From Bdellovibrionales bacterium (GTDB lineage: Bacteria; Bdellovibrionota; UBA1018; CAIMNF01), in NCBI GenBank assembly GCA_947502835.1, contig CANNBJ010000006.1, positions 124,001 to 188,000 of the forward strand: a stretch of DNA of 64,000 bases, given 5' to 3'. The translations under genes were made by a program, and so were the position numbers. Below are positions 27,944 through 36,459 of the stretch, piece after piece (the first letter of the stretch is position 1; each line of letters opens with the position of its first letter). Below the pieces are notes generated by a model, which ran no database searches, had not been told where the DNA came from, and was given only the letters and a program-made list of their open reading frames with translations.

Positions 27944-29091
27944 GTCAAGGCATGCCTGAGCTTCGTTACCCACTTCCGTTCGAACTCCTGCTTTCCAACA
28001 TTCATCAAGGTACGAAGACCAGATTCCTCAAGGTCTCGCCGAAGCACCGGAGGAACAACTCCAAAAAGCGCTTCCTGGCCCCCGAGCGCCTCACGGATTC
28101 CAACCAAGGCTCTTGAGTAGCCCTGGGATGTGTAGATCGACTTCGGATTGAGTTTCTTCCAACCCGTAACGAGTGCTTCGATAATTTCGCGCACGTCACC
28201 CTCATTTAAAATGCCCTGATGAAATCCTCTCTCAACAAGGAGCGTGCCCCAATCATCGAGAAACAAGCCAAAGGGCAGGAGAAACAGGGTTGATCGCCTG
28301 AGCCCCTTTGGCGCCCGAAGAGCGAAATTCCGGTGATTCTCACTTGCGATCAGCGTCTGGTAGATTCTCCCGGCTTCCTGAAAAACGGGCCGCACGTTTC
28401 TGGAATCCTCATGCCCGCTCCGATAGACCCTGCGCTTTAAGACATCCGTATCCTCGATGAAAAACGCATCAAACATGCGGTCAAGATCCCCAAGATTGTG
28501 GGCAACCGCGGCAGCACCTGCGAGATAGGCCTTCATGGATTCCGGATTCGGGTCCTGAAGAAATCCATCTTTCAGGACCAGGAGTGCCGCTTCCTCACGC
28601 TTGATTTCATTTTCGATCGCAACCCGGACATCCGGCAGAAGAGTTGAATTGATCCTGAGGGCCGCTGCATAGGCACCCATGGCAACTGTAAGCCATTCGC
28701 CTTGATGACCCGACAGCTTAAGCCTCCCCTCGCCGACAAAGCGTTTTGAAACAGGGCTTTCATCCCACCCGAGCATCGAAACCACCCGCTCCCACATCGG
28801 GAGAAACGTGGACTCCTCATGGACTCCAGCCCAAAGCTTCTCCCGGATCGCAAGGTCCACGTCGGTCGGCACGAAAGTCCCGACGCTTGCAAAGTGGCTC
28901 GCAAGGCAAAGATCAAAATACGAAAAAAGATCGGATTCATCCGGTGGACTTGCCTTCGCACTCCGAAGAATGGAAACATAGGGAAAACCCGAAACCCCGG
29001 GATCCTCAAAAACAAAGGGTGCGGTGTTGTACACAAGCTCCACTAGAGCCTGTGAGCGGATGCCAGAGTGCCGGAACCTCGGACTTTTCAA
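27940..29091 (-). CDS. Hypothetical protein coupled to polA
   Basis: This protein of about 383 residues belongs to no family I recognise. It is mostly helical, without signal peptide, membrane span or cysteine motif, and is acidic and hydrophobic in alternation. The likely start is TTG at 29091, overlapping the polA stop (TTGA). A GTG a little inside is an alternative, and the frame also stays open into polA. Immediate coupling to polA suggests joint expression, not necessarily a repair role. Its 3' end overlaps the convergent lipoprotein gene by four bases. Confidence 0.65.
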   Translation of the reverse strand: MKSPRFRHSGIRSQALVELVYNTAPFVFEDPGVSGFPYVSILRSAKASPPDESDLFSYFDLCLASHFASVGTFVPTDVDLAIREKLWAGVHEESTFLPMWERVVSMLGWDESPVSKRFVGEGRLKLSGHQGEWLTVAMGAYAAALRINSTLLPDVRVAIENEIKREEAALLVLKDGFLQDPNPESMKAYLAGAAAVAHNLGDLDRMFDAFFIEDTDVLKRRVYRSGHEDSRNVRPVFQEAGRIYQTLIASENHRNFALRAPKGLRRSTLFLLPFGLFLDDWGTLLVERGFHQGILNEGDVREIIEALVTGWKKLNPKSIYTSQGYSRALVGIREALGGQEALFGVVPPVLRRDLEESGLRTLMNVGKQEFERKWVTKLRHALT

Positions 29092-31820
29092 AGTGATGCC
29101 CAGTTCGGCCCGATGCCCACATTGACCTTGAGGGGAACCGCAAGCGCCATCGCTGATTCCATCACACGGATGGTGAGCGCGCGGACTTGATCGACCTCGC
29201 CTTCCGGACACTCGAGCACCAACTCATCATGTACCTGCAGGAGCAGCTTCGAGCGGAGTCCCTGTGTTTTCAACTCCTGATGCAAACGGACCATTGCCAT
29301 CTTGATGAGATCGGAGGCAGTCCCCTGGATCGGACTGTTCATTGCCATGCGTTCGGCATTTGCTCGAATGGCCGGGTTTGAGGATTTGATCTCAGGGAGC
29401 GCGCGCTTTCGTCCAAGGAGAGTCACAACAAATCCGCGCTCATGCGCCAAAGCGACCTGTTCATCGAGGAACTCCTTCACCCTCGCATACCGAGAAAAAT
29501 ATTGATCGATCATCTTCTTTGACTCACCCCTTGAGATCTTGAGCTCTTCTGCCAGGCCAAAGACGGTTTTTCCATACATGAGCCCGAAATTGATCGCCTT
29601 CGCAAACGAACGCTCCTGATCACTCACCTCGGCAGGGCTCTTGTGGAACATCTCGCCTGCCGTCCTTCGATGGACGTCCTCGCCCCGATTGAAGGAATCG
29701 ACAAGAACCGGATCCCCGCTCATGTGCGCAAGAATCCTGAGTTCAATTTGGCTGTAATCGGCAGAGAGAAGAACCGATCCCGGTTCGGCGACAAATGCCT
29801 CCCGGATCCTCTGCCCGCGCGCGCTTCTGACCGGAATGTTTTGCAGATTGGGATCCGAACTTGAAAGCCGGCCCGTGGCAGTGCCCGTCAGGTGAAAACT
29901 CGTCCGGATGCGCCCATCCGCCCGATCCCTCAGTTCTTGAAGCGGAATCACGTAGGTGCCCTTCAGTTTTGAGATTTCCCGGTACTCAAGAAGCAGTTTT
30001 GGCGCAGGATGCAGGGGTGAGAGGGCCTCCAGAACCGACGCATCCGTGGAAAGCCCCGTCCGTGTTTTTGATTGGGGCGGGAGATTCAGCTCTTCGAACA
30101 AAAAAGCCGCCAACTGTTTGGGGGAGTTCAAATTCAGGGAAGGATTCTTTGTGTAGGCTTGGATCTTGGTTTCAATTGCCCGAAGTTCACCTTCAAACTC
30201 CCCTTCGAGCTTTTTCAGGAACACTGGATCCACCTTGATGCCGGCATCCTCCATGTCTGCCACCACCCCCACCATCGGAAGATCCACTTCCTGATACAGC
30301 TTCTCAACGCCGGCGCGCTTCAGCTCCGGCTCGAGCTTCTTCCAAAGCGCCCACGCACACCAGGCATCCTCGGCAGAGTAGCGGGTGGCCTCTTCAATCG
30401 AGACCTCGGAAAACGGAATCTGCGATGCACCCTTCCCGGTCACGGACTCATAGGTTTTCACGTCATAATCAAGGTATTTTTTTGATAGAAAATCAAGATT
30501 GTGCCGGCCACTCGAATCAAGGGCATACGCCGCCACCATGGTATCAGCCCCGACCCCGCGCAAATCGATGCCCTGCCTCCGCATGACTCTCAGGTCATAT
30601 TTCAAATTCTGCCCGATCTTTCGGACCTCCGCCGACTCCAACACGGGTTTCAGCGCAGTCAGAACTTTTGATTCTTCGAGCTGCGGGATCTTCGATTCAA
30701 GGGTGAGCTCATGCCCGACCGGAACATAGAAACCCCCATCCTCCGAGACGGAAAAGGCAAGACCCACAAGCTTCGCATTTCTGGGATCGAGAGACGTGGT
30801 CTCGGTGTCAAAGGCGAATTCACCCGCCACTTTCAGACTCCGGATGAGCTCCTGAAGACCCTCGTCCGTGCTGATGGTTTTGAATTCAAGATTCCGGGGC
30901 TTCAGACTTGTGTGCACGAGGTCGATGGGCGGAGCATCCTGGGCCGAGCCCATCGAGGAATACTTCGACACGAGTGATTTGAAATTGTAGCGCTTCAAAA
31001 ACTCCAAAAGACCGGCATGGACCTTGAATTCGAATCGAGCACGATCTGCGGAAAGCTGCAGCTCGATGTCTTCCTTGAGCGTTGCCAGCTCCTGCGAGAG
31101 CTTTGCCATCGCCTCGCCTTGGACGATCTGCTCTCCCTTTTTTCCCTTGATCTTGCCTTCCTTTGCGGCCGCGATCACACCCTCCAGGGTTTCGTGTTCG
31201 TTCAAGAGTTGCTCGGCACCCTTTGGCCCGATTCCCGTGATTCCGGGAATGTTGTCGGAGGAGTCCCCAACCATGGCAAGATAGTCCCGCACCTGGGACG
31301 GTTTCACACCGAATTTTTCCATCACCTCATGAGGCGTGTAATGGACCTCTTTCATGGTGTCCCACACCTGGGTTTTCGAATCCACCAACGCCATCAGATC
31401 CTTGTCACCGCTGACAATCACAACCCGGTGTTTGGAATCTTCCGCCTTCCAGTTGCGATTGAGGGTTGCAATCAGGTCGTCGGCCTCCACACCGCTTTGA
31501 CGGAACGAGGGAATCCCCATCTGGTTTACGAGTTCTTCGATGATTTCGAATTGCGGGAGAAGCATCTCGGGAGGAGCCGAGCGGTTGGCTTTGTACTCCG
31601 GATACTGGATTTTGCGAAAGGACGGTTCCTTTGAATCGTACACCACCGCCAGAAACTGCGGATCCGCCTCATCCATGAGCCGCTGAAGCATGGTTGCAAC
31701 GCCGTAGACGGCGTTCACCGGGGTTCCATCGGGCGCTGTAAGCTCGCGGACTGCATAGAACGCGCGAAAGATGAAGGAACTGATGTCAATCAGATAGAGG
31801 GTATTGTAGGAGGGTTTCAT
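29088..31820 (-). CDS. polA: DNA polymerase I
   Basis: This 910-residue three-domain enzyme has a 5'-3' exonuclease (1 to about 300; AVYDSKEPSFRK, VEADDLIATL, MVGDSSDNIPG). A 3'-5' proofreading domain follows near 325-515, with an intact FAFDTETTSLDP, NLKYDLRVM and YSAEDAWC. The polymerase domain has LSADYSQIELRILAH near 688, RSFAKAINFGLMYG, and QVHDELVLE near 865. All catalytic acids are present, so both nuclease activities should work. It overlaps the RDD gene upstream as ATGA. Confidence 0.97.
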   Translation of the reverse strand: MKPSYNTLYLIDISSFIFRAFYAVRELTAPDGTPVNAVYGVATMLQRLMDEADPQFLAVVYDSKEPSFRKIQYPEYKANRSAPPEMLLPQFEIIEELVNQMGIPSFRQSGVEADDLIATLNRNWKAEDSKHRVVIVSGDKDLMALVDSKTQVWDTMKEVHYTPHEVMEKFGVKPSQVRDYLAMVGDSSDNIPGITGIGPKGAEQLLNEHETLEGVIAAAKEGKIKGKKGEQIVQGEAMAKLSQELATLKEDIELQLSADRARFEFKVHAGLLEFLKRYNFKSLVSKYSSMGSAQDAPPIDLVHTSLKPRNLEFKTISTDEGLQELIRSLKVAGEFAFDTETTSLDPRNAKLVGLAFSVSEDGGFYVPVGHELTLESKIPQLEESKVLTALKPVLESAEVRKIGQNLKYDLRVMRRQGIDLRGVGADTMVAAYALDSSGRHNLDFLSKKYLDYDVKTYESVTGKGASQIPFSEVSIEEATRYSAEDAWCAWALWKKLEPELKRAGVEKLYQEVDLPMVGVVADMEDAGIKVDPVFLKKLEGEFEGELRAIETKIQAYTKNPSLNLNSPKQLAAFLFEELNLPPQSKTRTGLSTDASVLEALSPLHPAPKLLLEYREISKLKGTYVIPLQELRDRADGRIRTSFHLTGTATGRLSSSDPNLQNIPVRSARGQRIREAFVAEPGSVLLSADYSQIELRILAHMSGDPVLVDSFNRGEDVHRRTAGEMFHKSPAEVSDQERSFAKAINFGLMYGKTVFGLAEELKISRGESKKMIDQYFSRYARVKEFLDEQVALAHERGFVVTLLGRKRALPEIKSSNPAIRANAERMAMNSPIQGTASDLIKMAMVRLHQELKTQGLRSKLLLQVHDELVLECPEGEVDQVRALTIRVMESAMALAVPLKVNVGIGPNWASL

Positions 31821-32257
31821 GTGTCTTTGGGTAAGTGGTTTTCGGCACGGACGACCAGGGTTTCCGCCATCACGTCACCAAGGCGCTGCCGTTCCTTCGC
31901 GCGTGCAATGAGGGTCAGTTCAATCAATCCAAGCGGAATTCCAACGAGAAAACTCAGGATCCAACCCCAAAAGGGAACCACCATCAGGAGCGTCACCAGC
32001 CCCACCGGGATGTTCCGGATGACAGATGCCTTGAGGCCCACCATCCCCTCCCCCTGGGATACCACGCGGATTCGAAGAAGCTTCTTTCCAATGCTCTGGC
32101 CCTGAAACGGGCGAAACGGAAGACCGTCCGCCACAAGTGAATAAAAAAACCCGACGAGTGCTCCCACACCTCCCTGAAGCACGAGCCCCAGAAGAATCAC
32201 AACGAGGAGATCCGTGAATTTTGCAAAAAGCCTCGATTGGAGATTGGCAAGCCTCAA
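31817..32257 (-). CDS. RDD-family membrane protein
   Basis: This 146-residue membrane protein has the RDD pattern: an Arg in the first helix region (LFAKFTDLLVVILLG, here with the first Asp), then GQSIGKKLLRIRVV, the family's most conserved block, and three or four hydrophobic segments. Its function is unknown. Some RDD members act as ion antiporters. It sits between gmhA and polA with almost no spacing. Confidence 0.75.
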   Translation of the reverse strand: MRLANLQSRLFAKFTDLLVVILLGLVLQGGVGALVGFFYSLVADGLPFRPFQGQSIGKKLLRIRVVSQGEGMVGLKASVIRNIPVGLVTLLMVVPFWGWILSFLVGIPLGLIELTLIARAKERQRLGDVMAETLVVRAENHLPKDT

Positions 32258-32261
32258 GAAC

Positions 32262-32870
32262 CTACTCCTTCAGGAAAAACCGGTCCATGAGATCCACAAG
32301 CGAGTGAACAATGAAAATATGGGTTTCCTGGATCCGGCTCGAATTCTTCCCCAGTGCCACGTTCAGATTCACATCCGAAAGCTCCCGAAGTTTTCCTCCG
32401 GTTCCGCCCGTCATGGATACGACTTTCATGCCTTTTGCCTTGGCAGCTTCCGCTGCCCTGATCACGTTCCTTGAATTTCCCGAGGTGGAGATTCCGAGCA
32501 GGACATCGCCCGGCCGACCAAGTCCTTGCACCTGTTTTTCAAAAACCACATCGAAGGAATAATCATTGGCGATCGCGGTCAGATTGGAGGTGTCTGTCGT
32601 AAGCGCCATGGCTGGGAGTGGATTCCGTTCAATGAGCATCCGTCCAACCATTTCGGCAGCCATATGCTGGGCATCCGCGGCAGACCCCCCATTTCCGCAA
32701 ATCAACAACTTGTGCCCTGCCTTCAAGGCGGCAGAAATGAGGGAACAAGCTCCAATCAGTGCCTCCTGGTTCTCCTCGAAGAACTTTTGCTTGGCCGCGA
32801 GTGATTCGTCGAACGTTGATTTCAGGTATGCGTGAATCGAATCCATTGCTTTTCTTGAAGCCTCCATCAA
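32262..32870 (-). CDS. gmhA: Phosphoheptose isomerase
   Basis: This 202-residue SIS-domain enzyme converts sedoheptulose 7-phosphate to D-glycero-D-manno-heptose 7-phosphate, the first step of LPS heptose synthesis. LLICGNGGSAADAQHMAAEMVGR is the signature, with LTTDTSNLTAIANDY, LLGISTSGNSRNV and ETHIFIVHSLVDLMD later. The His and Glu metal or catalytic residues are in place. hldD in the same window acts later in the same pathway. Confidence 0.94.
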   Translation of the reverse strand: MMEASRKAMDSIHAYLKSTFDESLAAKQKFFEENQEALIGACSLISAALKAGHKLLICGNGGSAADAQHMAAEMVGRMLIERNPLPAMALTTDTSNLTAIANDYSFDVVFEKQVQGLGRPGDVLLGISTSGNSRNVIRAAEAAKAKGMKVVSMTGGTGGKLRELSDVNLNVALGKNSSRIQETHIFIVHSLVDLMDRFFLKE

Positions 32871-32879
32871 GCCTCTCTA

Positions 32880-32908
32880 TTGGAACTGTGACCGATTAGT
32901 GGTACGCT
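32880..32908 (+). promoter_or_regulatory. Candidate sigma-70 promoter of trxA, possibly leaderless
   Basis: TTGGAA and TACGCT are separated by exactly 17 bases. The -10 box ends six bases before the trxA ATG and no Shine-Dalgarno is visible, so transcription would start at or next to the start codon. Confidence 0.4.
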
Positions 32909-32914
32909 AGTTCC

Positions 32915-33247
32915 ATGGCGAATTCAAAAAATGTTTTTACAGCAACCGACACCAACCTCGATTCCGAAGTGATGAAGAGTCCGGGCCTCACCCTCATTGA
33001 TTTCTGGGCAGAATGGTGTGGCCCATGCCGCGCACTTGCCCCGACACTCGATGCCTTGGCCGATCAATACGAGGGGAAGGTGAAGGTGTACAAACTCAAC
33101 GTGGATGAAAACCCGGAGTCAGCCCAAAAATTCAAGGTCCGCGGGATCCCGACCATTATGCTCGTGAAGAACGGTCAGGTAGTGGACCAGCTCGTTGGCA
33201 ATCAGCCAAAGGACAGTTTCATCACTGCAATCGAGAAGCATCTCTAA
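32915..33247 (+). CDS. trxA: Thioredoxin
   Basis: This 110-residue protein is a classical thioredoxin. The redox site WCGPC lies in DFWAEWCGPCRALAP near residue 34, with the cis-proline in VRGIPTIMLVKNGQ. Length and motif are standard, so it should be a general cytosolic disulfide reductase. It is divergent from gmhA with only 44 bases between the starts. An AT-rich palindrome and a strong terminator follow. Confidence 0.96.
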   Translation: MANSKNVFTATDTNLDSEVMKSPGLTLIDFWAEWCGPCRALAPTLDALADQYEGKVKVYKLNVDENPESAQKFKVRGIPTIMLVKNGQVVDQLVGNQPKDSFITAIEKHL

Positions 33248-33249
33248 AA

Positions 33250-33309
33250 TTTTAAACCTTTTCAGTTTAAAACTTCAGGCCTGGGGGCTTTCCCTCAGGC
33301 CTTTTGTCT
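33250..33309 (+). terminator. Terminator of trxA with adjacent AT palindrome
   Basis: The terminator is an 11-bp stem, AGGCCTGGGGG paired with CCCTCAGGCCT around CTTT (33277-33302), followed by T-rich sequence. Just before it, TTTTAAAC and GTTTAAAA form a separate perfect 8-bp inverted repeat (33250-33272). Confidence 0.88.
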
Positions 33310-33378
33310 TTTCCTCATTGATCTTTCTTGGGAATTCCTTGTATCTTCGCTTCCCTGAACCCGTAGGGAGAGACCCAA

Positions 33379-34041
33379 ATGGAAACACAAGCTCACAGCC
33401 TGAACATGATCACCGCACTCCAGAACGGTGGATTTTCCACTGCTTTGATCGCAGTCACAATGGCGGCCGCCATCGCATTCATCATTGAACGCTTTTATCG
33501 TTTGTTTCTGCAGCTCAGCATCAACGGGCGTTCCTTCATGGCCGAGATCCAAAGCTACCTCCTGAACAATGATCTCGACGGTGCGCTTCGGGTTTGCAAT
33601 GGTGCCCAAAAGGCTGCTCTGCCGAAAGTGATCAAGGCCGGCCTCATGCGTGCATCCCGATCGGAGGAGCAGATCCAAAACGCACTGGATGCAGCCTCCC
33701 TTGAGATGATTCCGCAACTCGAGCGAAATCTTCCCTATCTCGCCCTGATTGCAAACGTCGCAACCCTCCTTGGGCTTCTCGGTACGATCGCAGGTCTGAT
33801 TCGTTCCTTTGCCGCGATCGCAAATGCGGATCCAGCACAGCGCCAGGCATTGCTTTCTGCCGGGATTTCGGAAGCCATGTTCGCAACAGCATTCGGTCTC
33901 GTGGTTGCGATTGCCACCATGGTCTGCCATTCGGTCCTCTCCTCGAAAGCAGCCCGAATCGTGTCAGATATCGACGAGCACAGCGTGAAACTGCTTGATC
34001 TGCTTTCCGCCCGCAAGGTCGCCCACACGTCCGAAAAATAG
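33379..34041 (+). CDS. MotA/TolQ/ExbB-family proton channel protein
   Basis: This 220-residue inner-membrane protein has three spans. One lies near the N-terminus (ALIAVTMAAAIAFIIERFYRLF). The conserved pair follows: LPYLALIANVATLLGLLGTIAGLIRSF, then EAMFATAFGLVVAIATMV with the channel threonine. This is the TolQ/ExbB layout. It is the first gene of a three-gene set with two TolR/ExbD-like partners. No tonB, tolA or tolB is adjacent, resembling the AglRQS-type motors of gliding myxobacteria. The actual load driven is unknown. Confidence 0.86.
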   Translation: METQAHSLNMITALQNGGFSTALIAVTMAAAIAFIIERFYRLFLQLSINGRSFMAEIQSYLLNNDLDGALRVCNGAQKAALPKVIKAGLMRASRSEEQIQNALDAASLEMIPQLERNLPYLALIANVATLLGLLGTIAGLIRSFAAIANADPAQRQALLSAGISEAMFATAFGLVVAIATMVCHSVLSSKAARIVSDIDEHSVKLLDLLSARKVAHTSEK

Positions 34042-34054
34042 GACTTGAACCCAG

Positions 34055-34603
34055 ATGCTGAAACGGCCTTCCACGCGGAGACACTCCCAGCCCCATGAGA
34101 TCCAGATCAATCTGGTTCCCATGCTTGATGCCTTGGTGACGATGATTTCGTTCCTGATGTACACCATGGCCTTCATGTCGCTGACCATGATCGAGTCTCC
34201 TCTTCCCATCGTGAGCAATGAGGCCAATCAAATTCAGATCAAGGACCGGCCTCTTCAACTCACTCTCTCGATCGGTGAAAAAGATGTACTCCTTTGGAGT
34301 CCCTTTGATCTGATTTCCCAGGTTCCGGTGCCCCACCTTCCCGACGGGGCAATCGACATCCTGAGGCTTCACGAGAAGCTCATCGAGATCAAACAGAAGT
34401 TCCCGACCGAGGACAAGATCATCATCGTTCCCAAGGCCTCGACTTCCTATGACCAAATCGTGATGGTTTTGGATGCCGCACGAAACCTTGAAAAAACAGA
34501 TCCCGTGATTGCCGTAAAGAACGAAAAAACTGGAGTCCAGGAGCAAGTGCAGAAACTCTTTCCCGACACCATTTTCGGGAACCTGCTCGGGGGGGATGAA
34601 TAA
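34055..34603 (+). CDS. TolR/ExbD-like protein (first copy)
   Basis: This 182-residue protein has a single N-terminal span preceded by the family start INLVPMLDALVTMISFLM, which holds the conserved aspartate for proton transfer. A periplasmic domain follows (QLTLSIGEKDVLLW, then KIIIVPKASTSYDQIVMVLDAAR). It partners the TolQ-like channel 13 bases upstream and the second TolR-like protein, whose ATG overlaps its stop (TAATG). Confidence 0.82.
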   Translation: MLKRPSTRRHSQPHEIQINLVPMLDALVTMISFLMYTMAFMSLTMIESPLPIVSNEANQIQIKDRPLQLTLSIGEKDVLLWSPFDLISQVPVPHLPDGAIDILRLHEKLIEIKQKFPTEDKIIIVPKASTSYDQIVMVLDAARNLEKTDPVIAVKNEKTGVQEQVQKLFPDTIFGNLLGGDE

Positions 34604-35178
34604 TGCCCGCACATCGTTCCATCCGGCATCGCAGGGTCCGGCGCAAGATCCACAAGGATTTCGAACTCCAACTCACCTCGATGATGGACATCCTTGTCAT
34701 CATCCTCGTGTTCCTTCTCAAGAGCTATTCCACCAGCACGAACTCCTTTTCGTCGGTTGCCGGTCTGCAGTTGCCGATTTCAAAGAGCCAGGAATTGCCT
34801 CCGGATTCCCTTCACCTGATTGTGACCCCCGAGGCAATCACCTTCGAGGACGCTCGGGTGGTCGAGTTCCTTCAGACTCCTGATTCGCTCTCGAGCTCGC
34901 AGGCGACCTATTCCTTCAAGCCCGGAGACCTCACCGAGGGCAACATGCTGATCGCAGCACTCTTCGACTCCCTCAACAAAGCCCGTGAGAAGGCAGAGCT
35001 TCTCCGGCAAAAATCGCCGGCGCGCGATGAAAAGGGGAACCCCCTCCCCTTCGACGGGATTCTTGCCATTCAAGCGGACAAGCGAGTGAAATACGACACC
35101 CTTCGGAAAATCATGTACACCGCCGGAGCCGCACAATTCCGGACCTTCCGGCTTCTTGCCACCCGACAGGATCAATAG
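34603..35178 (+). CDS. TolR/ExbD-like protein (second copy)
   Basis: This 191-residue protein has a basic cytoplasmic tail, then FELQLTSMMDILVIILVFLLKSY with the proton-carrying aspartate, and a periplasmic domain (LHLIVTPEAITFEDARVV, ILAIQADKRVKYDTLRKIMYTAG) typical of ExbD/TolR. It differs clearly from the first copy, so the motor is probably a TolQ/TolR/TolR hetero-complex. It ends 29 bases before the convergent STAS-CheX gene. Confidence 0.82.
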   Translation: MPAHRSIRHRRVRRKIHKDFELQLTSMMDILVIILVFLLKSYSTSTNSFSSVAGLQLPISKSQELPPDSLHLIVTPEAITFEDARVVEFLQTPDSLSSSQATYSFKPGDLTEGNMLIAALFDSLNKAREKAELLRQKSPARDEKGNPLPFDGILAIQADKRVKYDTLRKIMYTAGAAQFRTFRLLATRQDQ

Positions 35179-35207
35179 ACTGGATCGTCAGGCACTTCGA
35201 GCACTGA

Positions 35208-36056
35208 TCAGGCAACACTGCGCTCGGATGCACTCGAGTGCGCCATGATCTCGGAATAGATCATTCCCCACTCTGTCTCGAAGGGCAGCACCATGCACTT
35301 TCCAGAACCGAAGTGCTTGATCTTGTGTTCCTTCCCCCAGACACAGGAGGGAAGCGCCATCTCGACCCGGTAGCCAAGGGAGGAGAGCTCCACCTTAGCC
35401 TGCCCGAGAATCATGTTTGCAAGCTCCCCAATCAGGTCCACATTGGTCTCATTGATCGCGGCTGCATCCTCTCCGAGCATGTTTTTCGCGATCCTCAGGA
35501 AAATCGTGTCCGACATGCTGATGGCAAGCGTGCCAGCGAAGGTCTCGGAGGTGATCGAAATGATGCCGCTCACATCACCCAGGAGAGCCGGGTCGGAAGT
35601 TGATTTCAGATATGGCTTTTTTGCTTTCAGCTCCACAAAACACTGGATCTTGAAAACCTTCACCGTGGCATTGAGAAAAGGGTTGATGAAGTTGACGTCA
35701 ATGTCCCTCGATTTCGCAAGACCGAAGTCGGCAAGCGCCCCCTTCATGCTGAGCTTGTGAATGAGAACGCGGTCCACTCCGTTGGATTTGAGGAATCCCT
35801 GAACAGATTCACTTGCTCCCACAAGCCGGATCTGCCCGTTCATTGATTTCAAAGACTTGTAGATCGCAAGAAGCTCTCGAAGAAAATTTCCCGAAATATG
35901 CCCGCAATCCACACATTGGACAATCACATGCTTTGCTCCGGTCTCCTTCTGGTGGGCCGCAAACGTGTCCGCAGGCGAGGGTTTCTCCTCCCCCGTGCAA
36001 TCCCCGGAAAGTTTCAAGACAAGGTGATCGCTTTGGCGAACCCACTCAAACGGCAC
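35208..36056 (-). CDS. STAS-CheX fusion protein
   Basis: This 282-residue cytosolic protein has an N-terminal STAS-like domain (about 1-105; HVIVQCVDCGHISGNFLRELLAIYKSLK, IRLVGASESVQGFLK) and a C-terminal CheX/CheC-like domain (about 120-275). The latter has INPFLNATVKVF, GDVSGIISITSETFAGTLAISM, and the phosphatase helix LIGELANMILGQAK near 210, with the Glu and Asn that catalyse CheY-P dephosphorylation. It starts with GTG and overlaps the CheY gene by 11 bases. It probably dephosphorylates the co-encoded receiver, as inferred from the family. Confidence 0.78.
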   Translation of the reverse strand: MPFEWVRQSDHLVLKLSGDCTGEEKPSPADTFAAHQKETGAKHVIVQCVDCGHISGNFLRELLAIYKSLKSMNGQIRLVGASESVQGFLKSNGVDRVLIHKLSMKGALADFGLAKSRDIDVNFINPFLNATVKVFKIQCFVELKAKKPYLKSTSDPALLGDVSGIISITSETFAGTLAISMSDTIFLRIAKNMLGEDAAAINETNVDLIGELANMILGQAKVELSSLGYRVEMALPSCVWGKEHKIKHFGSGKCMVLPFETEWGMIYSEIMAHSSASERSVA

Positions 36057-36459
36057 GTTTGCCCTCCTGATCCTGAAGAATCTGCTCGATCGCAGATTTG
36101 ATGTCTTCGTTCGAAAAGGGCTTGGTGATGTACTTGGCCACGCGGAACTTCATGCACGCCTCGATCTGATCGAAATAGGTCTCGGCAGTGAGCATCACTA
36201 CAGCAGGCTGCCTGAAGAAAGCCCCCGTTCCACGAATCCTCTTCAGGAGTCCATAACCCGAGAGCTTCGGCATCATCCAATCAAGAAATACGATATCAAT
36301 CGGCTCCATCATGGCATTTTTCTCCTGAAGAACCCGTTCCGCCTCTTCCCCGTCGGTTGCCTCGAACACCTCGGCTTCAAACTCCTCCTCGATGAAGGAC
36401 CGCACGAGGGAGCGAATGCTCCGGGAGTCGTCGACAAGGAGGATTCTCAGGTTTTTCAT
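36046..36459 (-). CDS. Single-domain response regulator (CheY-like)
   Basis: This 137-residue receiver has the acidic pair in LLVDDSRSIR, the phosphoacceptor in IVFLDWMMPKLSG, the Thr in VMLTAET, and the Lys in YITKPFSNED. It lies between a REC-HPt-histidine kinase (four-base ATGA overlap) and the STAS-CheX phosphatase (11-base overlap), so it should be phosphorylated by the former and dephosphorylated by the latter. There is no output domain. Confidence 0.9.
   Translation of the reverse strand: MKNLRILLVDDSRSIRSLVRSFIEEEFEAEVFEATDGEEAERVLQEKNAMMEPIDIVFLDWMMPKLSGYGLLKRIRGTGAFFRQPAVVMLTAETYFDQIEACMKFRVAKYITKPFSNEDIKSAIEQILQDQEGKRAV

Noticed and set aside
36046-36459. Frameshifted extension of the REC-HPt-kinase into the next receiver
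   Set aside because: Clean ATGA overlap with a complete receiver domain; they are two genes.
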